The translations under genes and the position numbers were made by a program. This document shows positions 1 through 9,040 of a DNA stretch of 42,784 nt, in pieces. Positions within the stretch are counted from its first letter, which is position 1, and every line of letters starts with the position of its first letter. Under the pieces are notes generated by a model. That model made no database searches, was not told where the DNA came from, and worked only from the letters and a program-made list of their open reading frames with translations. Origin of the DNA: an uncultured bacterium (lineage in GTDB: Bacteria; Patescibacteriota; Saccharimonadia; Saccharimonadales; Saccharimonadaceae); contig CAILCF010000004.1 in the NCBI GenBank assembly GCA_903832635.1, positions 1 to 42,784 of the forward strand, read 5' to 3'.

Positions 1-34
1 ATGGCGTGTCGTCTACTAGATAGATATGCTAATA

Positions 35-125
35 ACGGGTGACGTTCGGTGGGGCGGCACCCGATTTACTATAAAATGGTAATCCATTTTTATAAATCAG
101 GGGCGGACCGGACGGCAGGACCCGT
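35..125 (+). ncRNA. Candidate structured RNA, copy 1
   Basis: This segment shares two blocks with 30403-30489. The 21 bases at 35-55 are identical to 30403-30423, and CGGCAGGACC at 113-122 is identical to 30480-30489. The region between differs in sequence but keeps its fold. P1 is ACGGGT (35-40) with ACCCGT (120-125), P2 is CGGT (47-50) with ACCG (107-110), and P3 is CCC+GATTTA (60-68) with TAAATC+GGG (93-102), capped by AAAATGG/CCATTTT around TAAT. A weak -10 (TATGCT, 25-30) lies about seven bases upstream of P1. No terminator follows on this strand. I do not recognise the family, and the strand is chosen by analogy with copy 2. Confidence 0.55.
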
Positions 126-185
126 CAAAACTACAAAAAAAATGGTCGTTTATTATGATGATGTGAAGGAAATTGAGGGAAAAGA

Positions 186-665
186 CTATTTCCGGGTTAC
201 TTTAACCATTGAATGACGGATTGGGCGACCGTTTAGAGTATAGCCGGGTTGCATTTCTTCGGCGATTACTTCTTCGCCGTCCGGCGAATCACCCTCATCA
301 AACAAAATAGCTTCGTGCAAATCAGGGTTAAAAATAGTACCTGGTTTTGCGTCAATTCGCTTCAAATTCAATTCATCCAGTGATTTTTCAAGATTTTTCA
401 CCAAACTAGTGACGCCTTGTACCCACATGTTATCCCTTAGTTCATCCGGGGTATGAGTAATCGCCCTTTCAATATTGTCGATAACCGGTAAAAGTTTCAA
501 AATCGCGCTTGACTGCCCAGCCTCACGAGCAGATATTTTTTCGACCTCACTTCGCTTCATGTAGTTTTCAAAATCAGCACGGGTACGCTGTAAATCCTGG
601 GTTAATTCACCCATTTTTTGTAATAATTCCAATTCCTTCTTGTTTTTCTTGCTTTTTTCTACCAT
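186..665 (-). CDS. grpE: GrpE nucleotide exchange factor
   Basis: GrpE is the nucleotide exchange factor for the cytosolic Hsp70 chaperone DnaK. The 159-aa product starts with a Lys-rich stretch followed by the long coiled coil (about residues 10-65, with the ADFENYMKR-type segment). It ends with the beta domain, including PDLHEAI and the EEMQPGYTLNGRPIRHSMV block near the C terminus. Length is a little short for the family (usually 170-200 aa) because the acidic N-terminal tail is reduced. It lies 13 bases downstream of hrcA on the same strand, so both should be transcribed from the CIRCE-controlled promoter. dnaK would be expected next on this strand but is outside the window. Confidence 0.95.
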   Translation of the reverse strand: MVEKSKKNKKELELLQKMGELTQDLQRTRADFENYMKRSEVEKISAREAGQSSAILKLLPVIDNIERAITHTPDELRDNMWVQGVTSLVKNLEKSLDELNLKRIDAKPGTIFNPDLHEAILFDEGDSPDGEEVIAEEMQPGYTLNGRPIRHSMVKVTRK

Positions 666-678
666 ATAATACCTATGT

Positions 679-1389
679 CTATAATATTTCCTCTAGCATT
701 GCTCCGGTTTGTCGAACAAGACGCATAACCTTGTCGTAACTTTGTCTAGTCGATCCAAGTACCCCAATATAGCTTCTGTCGCTGTATGGTGAGCGATACC
801 GGCTGATTATCAGGCTAACACCACTATTCCTGCCAATTGGGTTTTCAGCGCCTATATAGACGTTTAGCGGTTCATTAGGTGCGGCTTCACGTAGCCAAGG
901 TTCAAGGTTGTCAAGTAATCTGGCAACCGATTGCGCATGGTTAGCGCTGGCAAATTCCGGTTGAGAAAATAAATTGCCGATTCCGCTCATATATAGTTCG
1001 TCACCAATAGTTGCAATCCCCAAATTATGGGTCAAATCAACCAAGCTGTCGACAGCACTTCGAATTGCTTTGTCGGCGTGGTTACTTTGGGTATTAACCC
1101 GTGCTTCAATCGCTCTCGCACTACGATCGAATCCTGGCAAAATGTTCGTGTTAGGAGTTTCGTTTAGCATATTTACATAAAAACGGTAGCCGGCATCAGT
1201 TGGAATTCGGCCGGCGCTAGTGTGTGGTTGAGTAATCAGACCCATCTCTTCCAATCGAACCATTTCGCTTCGAATCGTCGCGCTGGATACGCCAAATAAT
1301 TTTGCCAGCATAACACTGCCGATTGGGGCAGCAATCTCGGCATGTTGTTCAATGATTGCAGAAAGTATTTGGATTTGACGCTCCGTCAT
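679..1389 (-). CDS. hrcA: HrcA heat-shock repressor, short form
   Basis: HrcA represses class I heat-shock genes by binding CIRCE, with GroEL as co-factor in well-studied species. The N terminus (about residues 1-70) is a winged helix with the recognition segment SSATIRSEMVRLEEMGLI and PHTSAGRIPTDAGYRFYV. The C terminus keeps the family's NVYIGAENPI and YIGVLGSTRQSYDKVMRLV blocks. I start at the ATG at 1389, because the 60 upstream codons cover the CIRCE and promoter. The product is then 236 aa against roughly 340 in Bacillus, so much of the middle region between the two conserved parts is missing. The -10 box lies only six bases before the ATG, so the mRNA is probably leaderless. Confidence 0.9.
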   Translation of the reverse strand: MTERQIQILSAIIEQHAEIAAPIGSVMLAKLFGVSSATIRSEMVRLEEMGLITQPHTSAGRIPTDAGYRFYVNMLNETPNTNILPGFDRSARAIEARVNTQSNHADKAIRSAVDSLVDLTHNLGIATIGDELYMSGIGNLFSQPEFASANHAQSVARLLDNLEPWLREAAPNEPLNVYIGAENPIGRNSGVSLIISRYRSPYSDRSYIGVLGSTRQSYDKVMRLVRQTGAMLEEIL

Positions 1390-1395
1390 AGTGTT

Positions 1396-1435
1396 ATTAT
1401 ATCGCGGTTTAGCACTCAATGTCAACGAGTGCCAG
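1396..1435 (-). promoter_or_regulatory. hrcA promoter with CIRCE operator
   Basis: On the minus strand TTGACA (1425-1420) and TATAAT (1401-1396) are separated by 18 bases and end six bases before the hrcA ATG. The plus strand reads TTAGCACTC (1409-1417), nine bases, then GAGTGCCAG (1427-1435). This matches the CIRCE consensus TTAGCACTC-N9-GAGTGCTAA with two mismatches in the right half. The operator overlaps the -35 box and the promoter spacer, which suits autorepression by HrcA. Confidence 0.88.
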
Positions 1436-1437
1436 AC

Positions 1438-1466
1438 TTGCTGTAAGCGCACTGTTTGATTATACT
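1438..1466 (+). promoter_or_regulatory. Divergent promoter of the kinase-like gene
   Basis: TTGCTG (1438-1443) and TATACT (1461-1466) are 17 bases apart. The ATG at 1474 follows the -10 by seven bases, implying a leaderless mRNA. The -35 begins two bases beyond the CIRCE, so HrcA could also affect this promoter; that link is inferred. Confidence 0.6.
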
Positions 1467-1473
1467 CAGAGTA

Positions 1474-2094
1474 ATGGATGACAGAGCAAAAATTGATGTA
1501 ATAAAGAAGTGGTTGGGTACGGGCGCAATTGATATTTTTGGTCGCCCTTTTGCCGGCAAAGACGCCCAAGGGAAGCGTTTAGCCCAGTTATTTGGTGGAA
1601 ATTTAGTTGGCGGTGGAGAAATTTTACGTGGCCGTGCTATCCCCCGGCGAGCCAAAGAATATATGAGCACAGGCAGATTGACACCTAGTGATGATTATTT
1701 AAAAATTGTTCTGCCATACCTAAGTCAATCTTATTTGGATGATAAACCGTTGATTTTAAGTTCTGTCGGACGATGGCACGGTGAAGAAGCTGCTGTACTT
1801 GAATCCCTTGAAAAATCAGGTCACCCCTTGAAGGCCGTCGTATATTTAGATATATCTACAAATGAGTCCCATTCTCGATGGTTAGCCCGCGAAATAAATA
1901 ACGATCGATCTGACCGCTATGATGATACCGAAGAAGCTTTAAATATCCGTTTTGCTGAATTTCAAGATAAGACCATGCCAATTCTGGATTATTATCGTAA
2001 TCTGGGTTTACTTTTGGAGATTGACGGCAAGGGTCCGCGAAATGAAATTACCGAACTGATTATTAACACTTTATATAAACTTGCGAGTAGTTAA
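1474..2094 (+). CDS. Adenylate-kinase-like nucleoside monophosphate kinase
   Basis: The protein resembles the adenylate kinase family of P-loop enzymes, which move phosphate from ATP to a nucleoside monophosphate. It has a modified Walker A near the N terminus, GRPFAGKDAQGKRL, where classical Adk reads GxPGAGKGTQ. This is followed by GGNLVGGGEILR, and later by the RSDRYDDTEEALNIRF segment that matches the Adk RxDDxxxxxxxR motif. The 206 aa chosen start at ATG 1474; the longer reading from a TTG at 1456 runs through the promoter. Gly-Thr to Asp-Ala in the P-loop suggests a paralogue rather than the housekeeping Adk. Substrate is unknown. Confidence 0.7.
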   Translation: MDDRAKIDVIKKWLGTGAIDIFGRPFAGKDAQGKRLAQLFGGNLVGGGEILRGRAIPRRAKEYMSTGRLTPSDDYLKIVLPYLSQSYLDDKPLILSSVGRWHGEEAAVLESLEKSGHPLKAVVYLDISTNESHSRWLAREINNDRSDRYDDTEEALNIRFAEFQDKTMPILDYYRNLGLLLEIDGKGPRNEITELIINTLYKLASS

Positions 2095-2095
2095 T

Positions 2096-2788
2096 TCAGG
2101 CCCTAGCGTGCCTTCTGGTTTTACGAGTGCCTGCTCCATATTTTCGATCAAATATGTCACCACCCCAAAAACCAAGAGTGATTGCTATTGCAAGTAAATA
2201 AAATGGAACCGGCGATTCATACCATGGTTTGCCTCCGAACAGCTGATTGGTAAAATTCTTAAGCGCAGTTGCGGCCGATGAAGGTTCGGTTTCACCATTG
2301 ACTTGGATTGCCGTCTGGACTACTGCCGTTTGACTGGTTTGATCGGTAAGCTTGAATTTAATTTTATAAGTGTTTGGTACGGCATAACTAAACTGAATTT
2401 TTTTATAGCCTGGACCCGACAAGCTGATCAGCGTTGGGTTAGTACCTGAATCATCACCAAAGTTCACAGACAAGGCATAGGGGGGCGTTCCTCCCCATAC
2501 CAGGACACCCAAAGTCTGCTTAATTTCCGGCATAAACAGACGTGGTACGCAAACAATTGATACATGCAACGGACCACCGGTCGGTAGAACTCCAGGAACA
2601 TAGTCTTCACAACTGGAATAACTTGAGGTAGATGGGACTCCGGGGATAATTGATGGGTTATCAGGGATTGCTGCAGAAACAGTTTGTATTGTGTCTGTAG
2701 TCGAAATCGAAATTGGCGTATTATCAAAAACTGTCCTATTAACGGTAACTGTAACAGATGGAGTCGCCGGTACTGTAGTCTTCTTTTT
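2096..2788 (-). CDS. PKD-like surface protein, C-terminal anchor, 5' end lost
   Basis: The frame is open on the minus strand from a stop at 2791-2789 down to 2096. It begins with a Pro/Thr/Ser-rich linker (PAPTPSVTVTV, then ISISTTDTIQTVSAA), passes through a PKD-like beta domain (GGTPPYALSVNFGDD, then TYKIKFKLTDQ), and ends with one membrane helix (FYLLAIAITLGFWGG) plus a basic tail, RKTRRHARA. This is the layout of an exported protein held in the membrane by its C terminus. No signal peptide, ATG or GTG is present; the only in-frame candidate start is a TTG at 2569, inside the domain. The 5' part therefore seems to be missing, at the same point where tatC is truncated. Confidence 0.55.
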   Translation of the reverse strand, partial: KKKTTVPATPSVTVTVNRTVFDNTPISISTTDTIQTVSAAIPDNPSIIPGVPSTSSYSSCEDYVPGVLPTGGPLHVSIVCVPRLFMPEIKQTLGVLVWGGTPPYALSVNFGDDSGTNPTLISLSGPGYKKIQFSYAVPNTYKIKFKLTDQTSQTAVVQTAIQVNGETEPSSAATALKNFTNQLFGGKPWYESPVPFYLLAIAITLGFWGGDIFDRKYGAGTRKTRRHARA

Positions 2789-3716
2789 TTATGAACCGGT
2801 TTTAGCTTTTCTTAGCTCACCTCTTGGTGCTCCACTGTATTACAGCAACCCGGCTGGCAGTTTCAGTTTTGTTATGAAGATTTGTCTGACGGGCGCATTA
2901 ATTATTGCAATTCCAGTTCTTATCTTTAACATCATTATGTTTATTAAACCGGCTTTTGAAAAAACGTTGTCAATGAAACGAATATTAATTACAACAGGAA
3001 TTTCAACTATTCTAGCGATTGCCGGAGCCGTTTTCGCGTTTTATGTAATACTACCCGGTTCGTTAAAATTCTTTAAAGGTTTTCAGGTTAGCGGATTACA
3101 TGCACTTATTTCAGCCGACAGTTATCTTAGCTTTATTACAAATATGATAATTATGTTCGTTATAGTATTCCAGATTCCACTGTTGATGATTTTTATTGAC
3201 CATATCAAACCTTTAAAACCGATTGATTTGATAAAACGGGGTAAATGGGTAATTGTCGGTGCCTTAATCTTAACGATTATTCAACCGTTCACGTACGATA
3301 TTATGACCAGTCTGTTTATTGCTTTGCCGATTATCGGTCTTTATTACCTGTCTATCCTGGGTGTGGTTACCCAGCACGCCCACGAAAGGCGTAAAGAGAA
3401 AAAAGCTGTTTATGCCGTTGTAGCAAAACCTGCCGTGGCTTTGGTGCCACAGATAACGGTTGATGATTTGCTGTACGAAAGTATGCTGGATGAACTATCG
3501 AATTTGGAAAAACCGGCTCCTATACCTGTTCGTGTACAGAAAACAGCACCAATGCCGGTTAACCCGACAATGGACTTCAAGAAAAAACCGACAACCCAAA
3601 CAAATGTTGCCGTGCCAACTTGGGTCCTTGAAAGAAAAGCCCGTCAAGCACAATTTTCAAAACAAGTAACTGTTTTTTCAGATATTATTAGAAATCCCAA
3701 CGTTAGTCACGCCTAA
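2691..3716 (+). CDS. tatC: TatC twin-arginine translocase subunit, 5'-truncated
   Basis: TatC is the signal-peptide receptor of the twin-arginine export pathway in the cytoplasmic membrane. Recognisable TatC sequence starts at about 2781 (FFFYEPVLAFLSSPLG) and continues with LYYSNPAGSFSFVMKICLTG and four to five more membrane helices. A long hydrophilic tail follows, with Pro-rich stretches. The nominal GTG at 2691 and the 30 codons after it look like the antisense of the neighbouring minus-strand gene. The first cytoplasmic segment with the conserved HxxELR motif is missing in every plus frame upstream. The 3' end overlaps the end of lepA by 14 bases. Either the gene is broken or the assembly is wrong at 2780-2790. 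Confidence 0.7.
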   Translation: MSVVEIEIGVLSKTVLLTVTVTDGVAGTVVFFFYEPVLAFLSSPLGAPLYYSNPAGSFSFVMKICLTGALIIAIPVLIFNIIMFIKPAFEKTLSMKRILITTGISTILAIAGAVFAFYVILPGSLKFFKGFQVSGLHALISADSYLSFITNMIIMFVIVFQIPLLMIFIDHIKPLKPIDLIKRGKWVIVGALILTIIQPFTYDIMTSLFIALPIIGLYYLSILGVVTQHAHERRKEKKAVYAVVAKPAVALVPQITVDDLLYESMLDELSNLEKPAPIPVRVQKTAPMPVNPTMDFKKKPTTQTNVAVPTWVLERKARQAQFSKQVTVFSDIIRNPNVSHA

Positions 3717-5481
3717 GCATCACAGTAAAGGCTTCGGACGGAATATCAACTTTTCCAAAACGTTTCATACGTTTCTTGCCTTTTGCTTGTTTGGCTAGAA
3801 CCTTCTTTTTACGTGATACGTCCCCGCCATAAAGACCGGTTGTTACATCTTTGCGATAAGCAGACAAGTCAGCTCTGGCAATAAATTTACCGCCAATTGC
3901 TGCCTGCAAAGCAACCTGAAAGTTCTGTCGCGGTATTACCTCTTTTAATTTATCGACAATATTTCGACCCAAACGCTGAGCTTCAGACCGATGAGCCATA
4001 ACACTAAGGGCATCAACGATATTGCCGGCTACGTAAAAATCGACTCTAACCAAATCTTCGGTTTTATAGTCGTCCAGTTCATAGTTAAATGTACCGTAAC
4101 CACTTGTAATTGACTTGAGTTGATCGTAAAAATCGGTTAATAAATTTGCTAACGGGGCGCTAAAACTAATAATCGCCCGTTCGTCCATATAACTGAGATT
4201 GTTTTGGATACCGCGTTTGCCAATAACTAATTGTAAAACCCCACCAATGTAAGTTTGCGGTATAACAATTTCACCTTTTATCCAAGGTTCACGAATTTCG
4301 GAAATACGACTGACATCCGGCAAATCGCTGGCACTTTTAATATCTACGGTTTCACCGCTGGATAATACAACCTGATAATCGGTCGATGGATTGGTGACTA
4401 TTAAATCCAAATCGTATTCGCGCTCTAGTCGTTCGCGAATAATATCCATATGCAGCAGGCCCAAAAAGCCAATTCGAACACCAAAACCCAGTACTGGTGA
4501 ATTTTCGGGCTCAAATTGCAATGCCGAATCACTAAGACTTAGTTTTTCAATTGCGTCTTTTAAATTCTGGTAATCATCATTACTGACAGGGAAAAAACCG
4601 GCATAAACGAATGGTTTAACTAATTTATAGCCCGGCAACTGAGATTTTGTATAAGACCTTTTAGTGGTGACTGTATCACCTACACGAGCCTCACGGGTAG
4701 TGCGTAAATTAGTAACTACATATCCTATTTCGCCGGTTACAAGTTCCGGCCCCGGTTTCATAGCCGGTTGCAACGAGCCAACTTCCAACGCAACCCCACT
4801 GGCACCGGTTGCTATCATCTGGATTATATCGCCTTTTTTGATTGAACCGTCGACTATTCGAACATATAAAATAACTCCGCGATAATCGTCATAATAGCTG
4901 TCAAATATCAATGCCCTGGTTGGCGCATTATCGTCCCCAATTGGCGGATTAATTTTCTGAATAACAGCATCAAGTACGTTTTCGACACCTTTACCGTTTT
5001 TAGCACTAATTTTCAAGATATCTGATTCGTCGCAACCCAATAAATTAATAATCTCAGCCGTAACTCTGTTTACGTCAGAAGCTGGTAAATCAATTTTATT
5101 TAAAACCGGAATTATTTTTAAATCTTGGTTAAGGGCCAGATATACGTTTGCCAGAGTTTGGGCTTGAATCCCCTGGCTGGCATCGACCACTAAAATTGCG
5201 CCCTCACAAGCTTGAAGTGACCGGCTGACTTCATAGCTAAAATCGACATGCCCCGGTGTGTCAATCAGATTCAAATCATATCCTTTATACTTCATTCGTA
5301 CCGGGGCCAATTTAATAGTAATCCCTTTTTCGCGCTCTAAATCCATGCTGTCCAGCAACTGGGACTTCATATCGCGCTGTAATACCGTGCCGGTAAGTTC
5401 CAGCATCCTATCAGCCAAAGTCGATTTGCCATGATCGATATGGGCGATAATACAAAAATTTCGAATTTTGTTTAAGGTCAT
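3703..5481 (-). CDS. lepA: Elongation factor 4 (LepA)
   Basis: LepA (EF4) is a ribosome-associated translational GTPase that acts in ribosome assembly or back-translocation. The 592-aa product has the full set of GTPase motifs: AHIDHGKST (G1), the REKGITIK switch region, DTPGHVDF (G3) and NKIDLP (G4). Domains II, III and V follow. The LepA-specific C terminus is present, with YRKDVTTGLYGGDVSRKKK and a Lys-rich run. Its ATG overlaps the stop of murJ (ATGA), showing translational coupling in the tilS-ftsH-murJ-lepA operon. The end converges on tatC. Confidence 0.97.
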   Translation of the reverse strand: MTLNKIRNFCIIAHIDHGKSTLADRMLELTGTVLQRDMKSQLLDSMDLEREKGITIKLAPVRMKYKGYDLNLIDTPGHVDFSYEVSRSLQACEGAILVVDASQGIQAQTLANVYLALNQDLKIIPVLNKIDLPASDVNRVTAEIINLLGCDESDILKISAKNGKGVENVLDAVIQKINPPIGDDNAPTRALIFDSYYDDYRGVILYVRIVDGSIKKGDIIQMIATGASGVALEVGSLQPAMKPGPELVTGEIGYVVTNLRTTREARVGDTVTTKRSYTKSQLPGYKLVKPFVYAGFFPVSNDDYQNLKDAIEKLSLSDSALQFEPENSPVLGFGVRIGFLGLLHMDIIRERLEREYDLDLIVTNPSTDYQVVLSSGETVDIKSASDLPDVSRISEIREPWIKGEIVIPQTYIGGVLQLVIGKRGIQNNLSYMDERAIISFSAPLANLLTDFYDQLKSITSGYGTFNYELDDYKTEDLVRVDFYVAGNIVDALSVMAHRSEAQRLGRNIVDKLKEVIPRQNFQVALQAAIGGKFIARADLSAYRKDVTTGLYGGDVSRKKKVLAKQAKGKKRMKRFGKVDIPSEAFTVMLRRD

Positions 5482-7106
5482 GCTCGTCCAAGACCACCAA
5501 ATAAAATGCTACGTGTTTTTGAAATAATCGGCTTTGCCTCTTTCAACCTAAATAGCCAACTTACCAATATATATGCAACCAGATTAACGGTTACTATCAA
5601 AAAGAATCTGGGGAAACTACCCAAAAAACTTTGGTCAGTTGCCTGAAGCGGGTACATAGAAAAACTAATATAAGAAGTTACCGCCATAATACCGGTGGCA
5701 CCAGCCATACGCATTATCGCATGTACAAAGGCATAATCAAACAGGTTTTTAATCCGTTTTGACATAATAAACATCAAAACTAATACTTGGACAATTGATA
5801 CTATTGATACAGCCCAGGCAAGACCATATACTCCCATATTCAATCCAAATGTAAACCATACGGCTAGTGCAATATTGAGGGCAATGGCAAAAAATGCGAC
5901 ATAAAGTGGAGTTTTCGTATCTTGATGGGCATAAAAGCTACGGGCAGCAATTTGATAGATTGAACTAAATACTATTGAAATAGCCAAAATCCCTAAAAGA
6001 CCAGCCATCAGTACATCACCACCGTTAATTATAAAGTTGATTAAATAGCCACGACCGAAAAAGGCAATAATGGTTACCGGCAGCGATAACCAAATGATGA
6101 CGCGTAGGGTTGCTTGTAATTCTTTTTTGAACAAGTCCGGTCTGCCCTGACCCAAACGCTCTGCCATCTTTGGGAAAGCAGCCGTACTAATTGCAACACC
6201 AATCAAGCTGGTTGGTACATATGCCAAGTTGGATGCTTGTTGATAAGCTCGAATTGAACCGGCAGCCATACGTGATGCCAAGTTTGTCTCAACAAGGCTG
6301 TTCACATAATTAATTCCCTGATTAAGTGATCTGGGCGGGATAAGAGTCAAGACCTTGCGAAATCCCTTGTTCCGCCAAAAAATCTTGAACCGATAGTCAA
6401 AGCCCATACCCCACAAGCCAATACAACTAATCAATAGTTGCATAACGGAACCCAGTGCCACCCCCAAAGCAACACCCATAATACCGCCTTCAAACACTTG
6501 CCATCCAAAAATAGTTATTCCGTTTGTAAAAAACAAAGCCCCAATAATAATTCCGATATTATAAACAGTCGGCGCCAAAGCAAAGAAAACAAATCTGCCA
6601 ACAGCTTGTTGCATACTGGTAATAACTGCAGCAATCGAAAATAGGAATGGATTAATTGCAATAACCCGCATCATGCTAACTGCCAGAGCCCGCGTCGATT
6701 CATCGAAACCAGGCCCAACAACGTATCTTACCAGTGGTTCTGCAAAAATTATTATTAGCAGACTTGTGATTAAGGTAACGATTGCCATCAAATTTAAAAG
6801 ACTTGTAGATAATTCCCAAGCTGACTTTTTATTATTATCAGCTAGGCGCTTATTAAAAACAGGTATAAAAGATACGCTTAGTGCTCCAGAAACCAGAATA
6901 AAAAACATGAAGTCCGGGATTAAAAAGGCTACTGTATAAGCATCAATTCCCTGTGGATAGGTATTATAATAAAGCCCATTTAACAACCGGTCACGTAGTA
7001 ATCCCAAAATACTTGAAAGCAGTGCCGAACCGGCTAATAATGTAGCCGCCCATTTTATGGGTAATCTTACATTTGCCCGAGCAACAGTTCCCTTTAGTGA
7101 TACCAT
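5478..7106 (-). CDS. murJ: MurJ-type lipid II flippase
   Basis: This 542-aa polytopic protein of the MurJ/MviN family (MOP superfamily) is expected to move lipid II across the cytoplasmic membrane for peptidoglycan synthesis. About 14 hydrophobic helices can be counted. The first helices show the family pattern, with SILGLLRDRL close to the N terminus and FLIPDFMFFILVSGALSVSFIPVF after it. It sits 18 bases after ftsH and overlaps lepA by four bases, so it belongs to the operon that begins at 10078. With murC at 24502, it shows that this organism makes or at least finishes its own wall precursors. Confidence 0.92.
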   Translation of the reverse strand: MVSLKGTVARANVRLPIKWAATLLAGSALLSSILGLLRDRLLNGLYYNTYPQGIDAYTVAFLIPDFMFFILVSGALSVSFIPVFNKRLADNNKKSAWELSTSLLNLMAIVTLITSLLIIIFAEPLVRYVVGPGFDESTRALAVSMMRVIAINPFLFSIAAVITSMQQAVGRFVFFALAPTVYNIGIIIGALFFTNGITIFGWQVFEGGIMGVALGVALGSVMQLLISCIGLWGMGFDYRFKIFWRNKGFRKVLTLIPPRSLNQGINYVNSLVETNLASRMAAGSIRAYQQASNLAYVPTSLIGVAISTAAFPKMAERLGQGRPDLFKKELQATLRVIIWLSLPVTIIAFFGRGYLINFIINGGDVLMAGLLGILAISIVFSSIYQIAARSFYAHQDTKTPLYVAFFAIALNIALAVWFTFGLNMGVYGLAWAVSIVSIVQVLVLMFIMSKRIKNLFDYAFVHAIMRMAGATGIMAVTSYISFSMYPLQATDQSFLGSFPRFFLIVTVNLVAYILVSWLFRLKEAKPIISKTRSILFGGLGRA

Positions 7107-7124
7107 AAAAATTTACTGCCAGGC

Positions 7125-8987
7125 TTAGTAGAGCTTAGCCTCCTCTGGTAGGACAGTATCTTTGAGTATCTCGGCAACTTGGTCTTCTTCGATTGTTTCT
7201 TCGGCAAGCAAGGCTTTGGCCAATTTATCCAAACCTGCACGGTTATGTGCAACTACAATCTCGGCGCGCTTGGCAGCTTCATTTATAAGCGATGCCACTT
7301 CCTTGTCAATTTCCATAGCAGTCTCATCGCTATAAGGGCGGTCGTGAGCCATCCTATCAAACATTATTCCGCCGCTATCTTCGTGAAATACCTGGTCGCG
7401 TAGTTTTGTTCCCATACCTTGTTCCATGACCATATCGCGCGCAACTCCAGTTGCATAACGCAAATCCGAACTGGCTCCCGTAGTGACGCGGTCTTTGCCG
7501 TAAATAAGTTTTTCGGCAATGCGTCCGCCCAATGCCCTAGCCAGAACATCTTTGAATTCAATAATACTGGTAAAGCGTTTATCTTCCGGGGGTAAAAACC
7601 AAGTTACTCCGCCGGTAGCACCACGTGGGATAATTGTGACCTTGTGCACCGGATCGCTATCCGGCATGACATGACCAACTACAGCATGGCCGGCTTCGTG
7701 ATAAGCAGTCATCTGTTTTTCCTTGTCGTTCATGATTTTTGTTTTATGTTCCGGACCAATGGCGATTTTTTCAAACGCCTCTGTCAAATCAGAGTTGGCG
7801 ATTTTTTTAGCATTTCGCCCGGCTGCAACTATTGCTGCTTCATTAGCTATATTAGCCAAATCCGCACCCGATGAACCGGCTGTTTTCGCAGCCATTGAGC
7901 TAATATCAACCGTCGCATCGACCGGCTTGTTTTTAAAGTGAACTTTTAGTATCGCTTCACGGTCACGACGTTCCGGCAAAGTAATCTCTGTGCGACGATC
8001 AAAGCGTCCAGGTCGCAAAAGTGCCGGATCCAACACATCGGCACGGTTGGTTGCAGCCAAAACTATAACATTTGCCCCGGTTTCAAAACCATCCATCTCG
8101 ACAAGAATTTGATTCAAAGTTTGTTCGCGTTCGTCATGACCGCCGCCCATTCCGCTACCTCGCCTACGTCCGACGGCGTCAATTTCATCAATAAAGATAA
8201 TAGCCGGTGCATTCTTTTTGGCTTTGGTGAATAAATCGCGAACTCGCGATGCACCGACACCAACGAACATTTCAACGAACTCCGAACCTGATATTGAAAA
8301 GAATGGCACATTAGCTTCGCCGGCAACGGCGCGAGCCAATAATGTTTTACCAGTTCCCGGGCTACCGACTAGCAGTACTCCGCGAGGTATTTTTGCTCCT
8401 AATGATTCGTATTTTTTGGGATGTTTTAGGAAGTCAACAACCTCTTGCAAGTCTTGTTTAGCTGAGTCGTTACCGGCAATATCGTCAAAGACGGCTTTTT
8501 CCTTGTCCAGCCCATAAAGTTTGGCTTTTGATTTGCCAAAACCCATCGCTTGGTTGTTTTGTCCCTGAGCCTGGCGCATCATAAACATAAAGAAGCCGGC
8601 AATTAATACAACCGGAATAATGATGGTTGCCAAACTCCAAAAAGTACTACCGGTGGTTGAAGCCGCTAATATTGTGAGTTCAACCGGTGCATCAGATTTT
8701 AGACCTTGTTGCTGAATACTACTGCCATCTTGTTTCACTGATTTTTCAGTCGGATCCTTATAACCCTTCGGCGTAACTGTAACGTCATTACCTTGAATCA
8801 CAATCTTTGATATCTTTCCGGTATTGGCGTCTTTTATCACATCGGATATGGCTACGCTTTTCAAGTTATCGTGCGGTGTCAGCATAGCTACGCCAACCAG
8901 ACCGGCAAAAATAATTAATGCCCAAAACAAGCTAAGCCTGATAATATCGCTTGGTTTTCTTTTCATACTAGGTAATTTCATTGCCAT
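7125..8987 (-). CDS. ftsH: FtsH membrane AAA+ metalloprotease
   Basis: FtsH is the membrane-anchored ATP-dependent zinc protease that degrades misassembled membrane proteins and some regulators. The 620-aa protein has an N-terminal helix ([19 protein letters not shown]), a short extracytoplasmic domain, and a second helix near residue 115. The AAA domain carries Walker A GSPGTGKT, Walker B IIFIDEID and the arginine-finger region RPGRFDRR. The protease motif HEAGH is present, with a later Asp-containing helix for the third zinc ligand. A GGATG-like ribosome site (AAAGGATG) precedes the ATG at 8987. It lies 53 bases downstream of tilS, the gene order seen in many Gram-positive bacteria. Confidence 0.97.
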   Translation of the reverse strand: MAMKLPSMKRKPSDIIRLSLFWALIIFAGLVGVAMLTPHDNLKSVAISDVIKDANTGKISKIVIQGNDVTVTPKGYKDPTEKSVKQDGSSIQQQGLKSDAPVELTILAASTTGSTFWSLATIIIPVVLIAGFFMFMMRQAQGQNNQAMGFGKSKAKLYGLDKEKAVFDDIAGNDSAKQDLQEVVDFLKHPKKYESLGAKIPRGVLLVGSPGTGKTLLARAVAGEANVPFFSISGSEFVEMFVGVGASRVRDLFTKAKKNAPAIIFIDEIDAVGRRRGSGMGGGHDEREQTLNQILVEMDGFETGANVIVLAATNRADVLDPALLRPGRFDRRTEITLPERRDREAILKVHFKNKPVDATVDISSMAAKTAGSSGADLANIANEAAIVAAGRNAKKIANSDLTEAFEKIAIGPEHKTKIMNDKEKQMTAYHEAGHAVVGHVMPDSDPVHKVTIIPRGATGGVTWFLPPEDKRFTSIIEFKDVLARALGGRIAEKLIYGKDRVTTGASSDLRYATGVARDMVMEQGMGTKLRDQVFHEDSGGIMFDRMAHDRPYSDETAMEIDKEVASLINEAAKRAEIVVAHNRAGLDKLAKALLAEETIEEDQVAEILKDTVLPEEAKLY

Positions 8988-9040
8988 AAAAAATCATACA
9001 TCCTTTCGCGGTCAGTCGCATCACTATTCTTTCTCTGTAC

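Noticed and set aside
35-125. Copy 1 of the structured RNA as SRP RNA, RNase P RNA or a T-box
   Set aside because: No GGAA-type SRP tetraloop with its AGCAGCC partner, no RNase P core motifs and no T-box AGGGTGGNACCGCG sequence.
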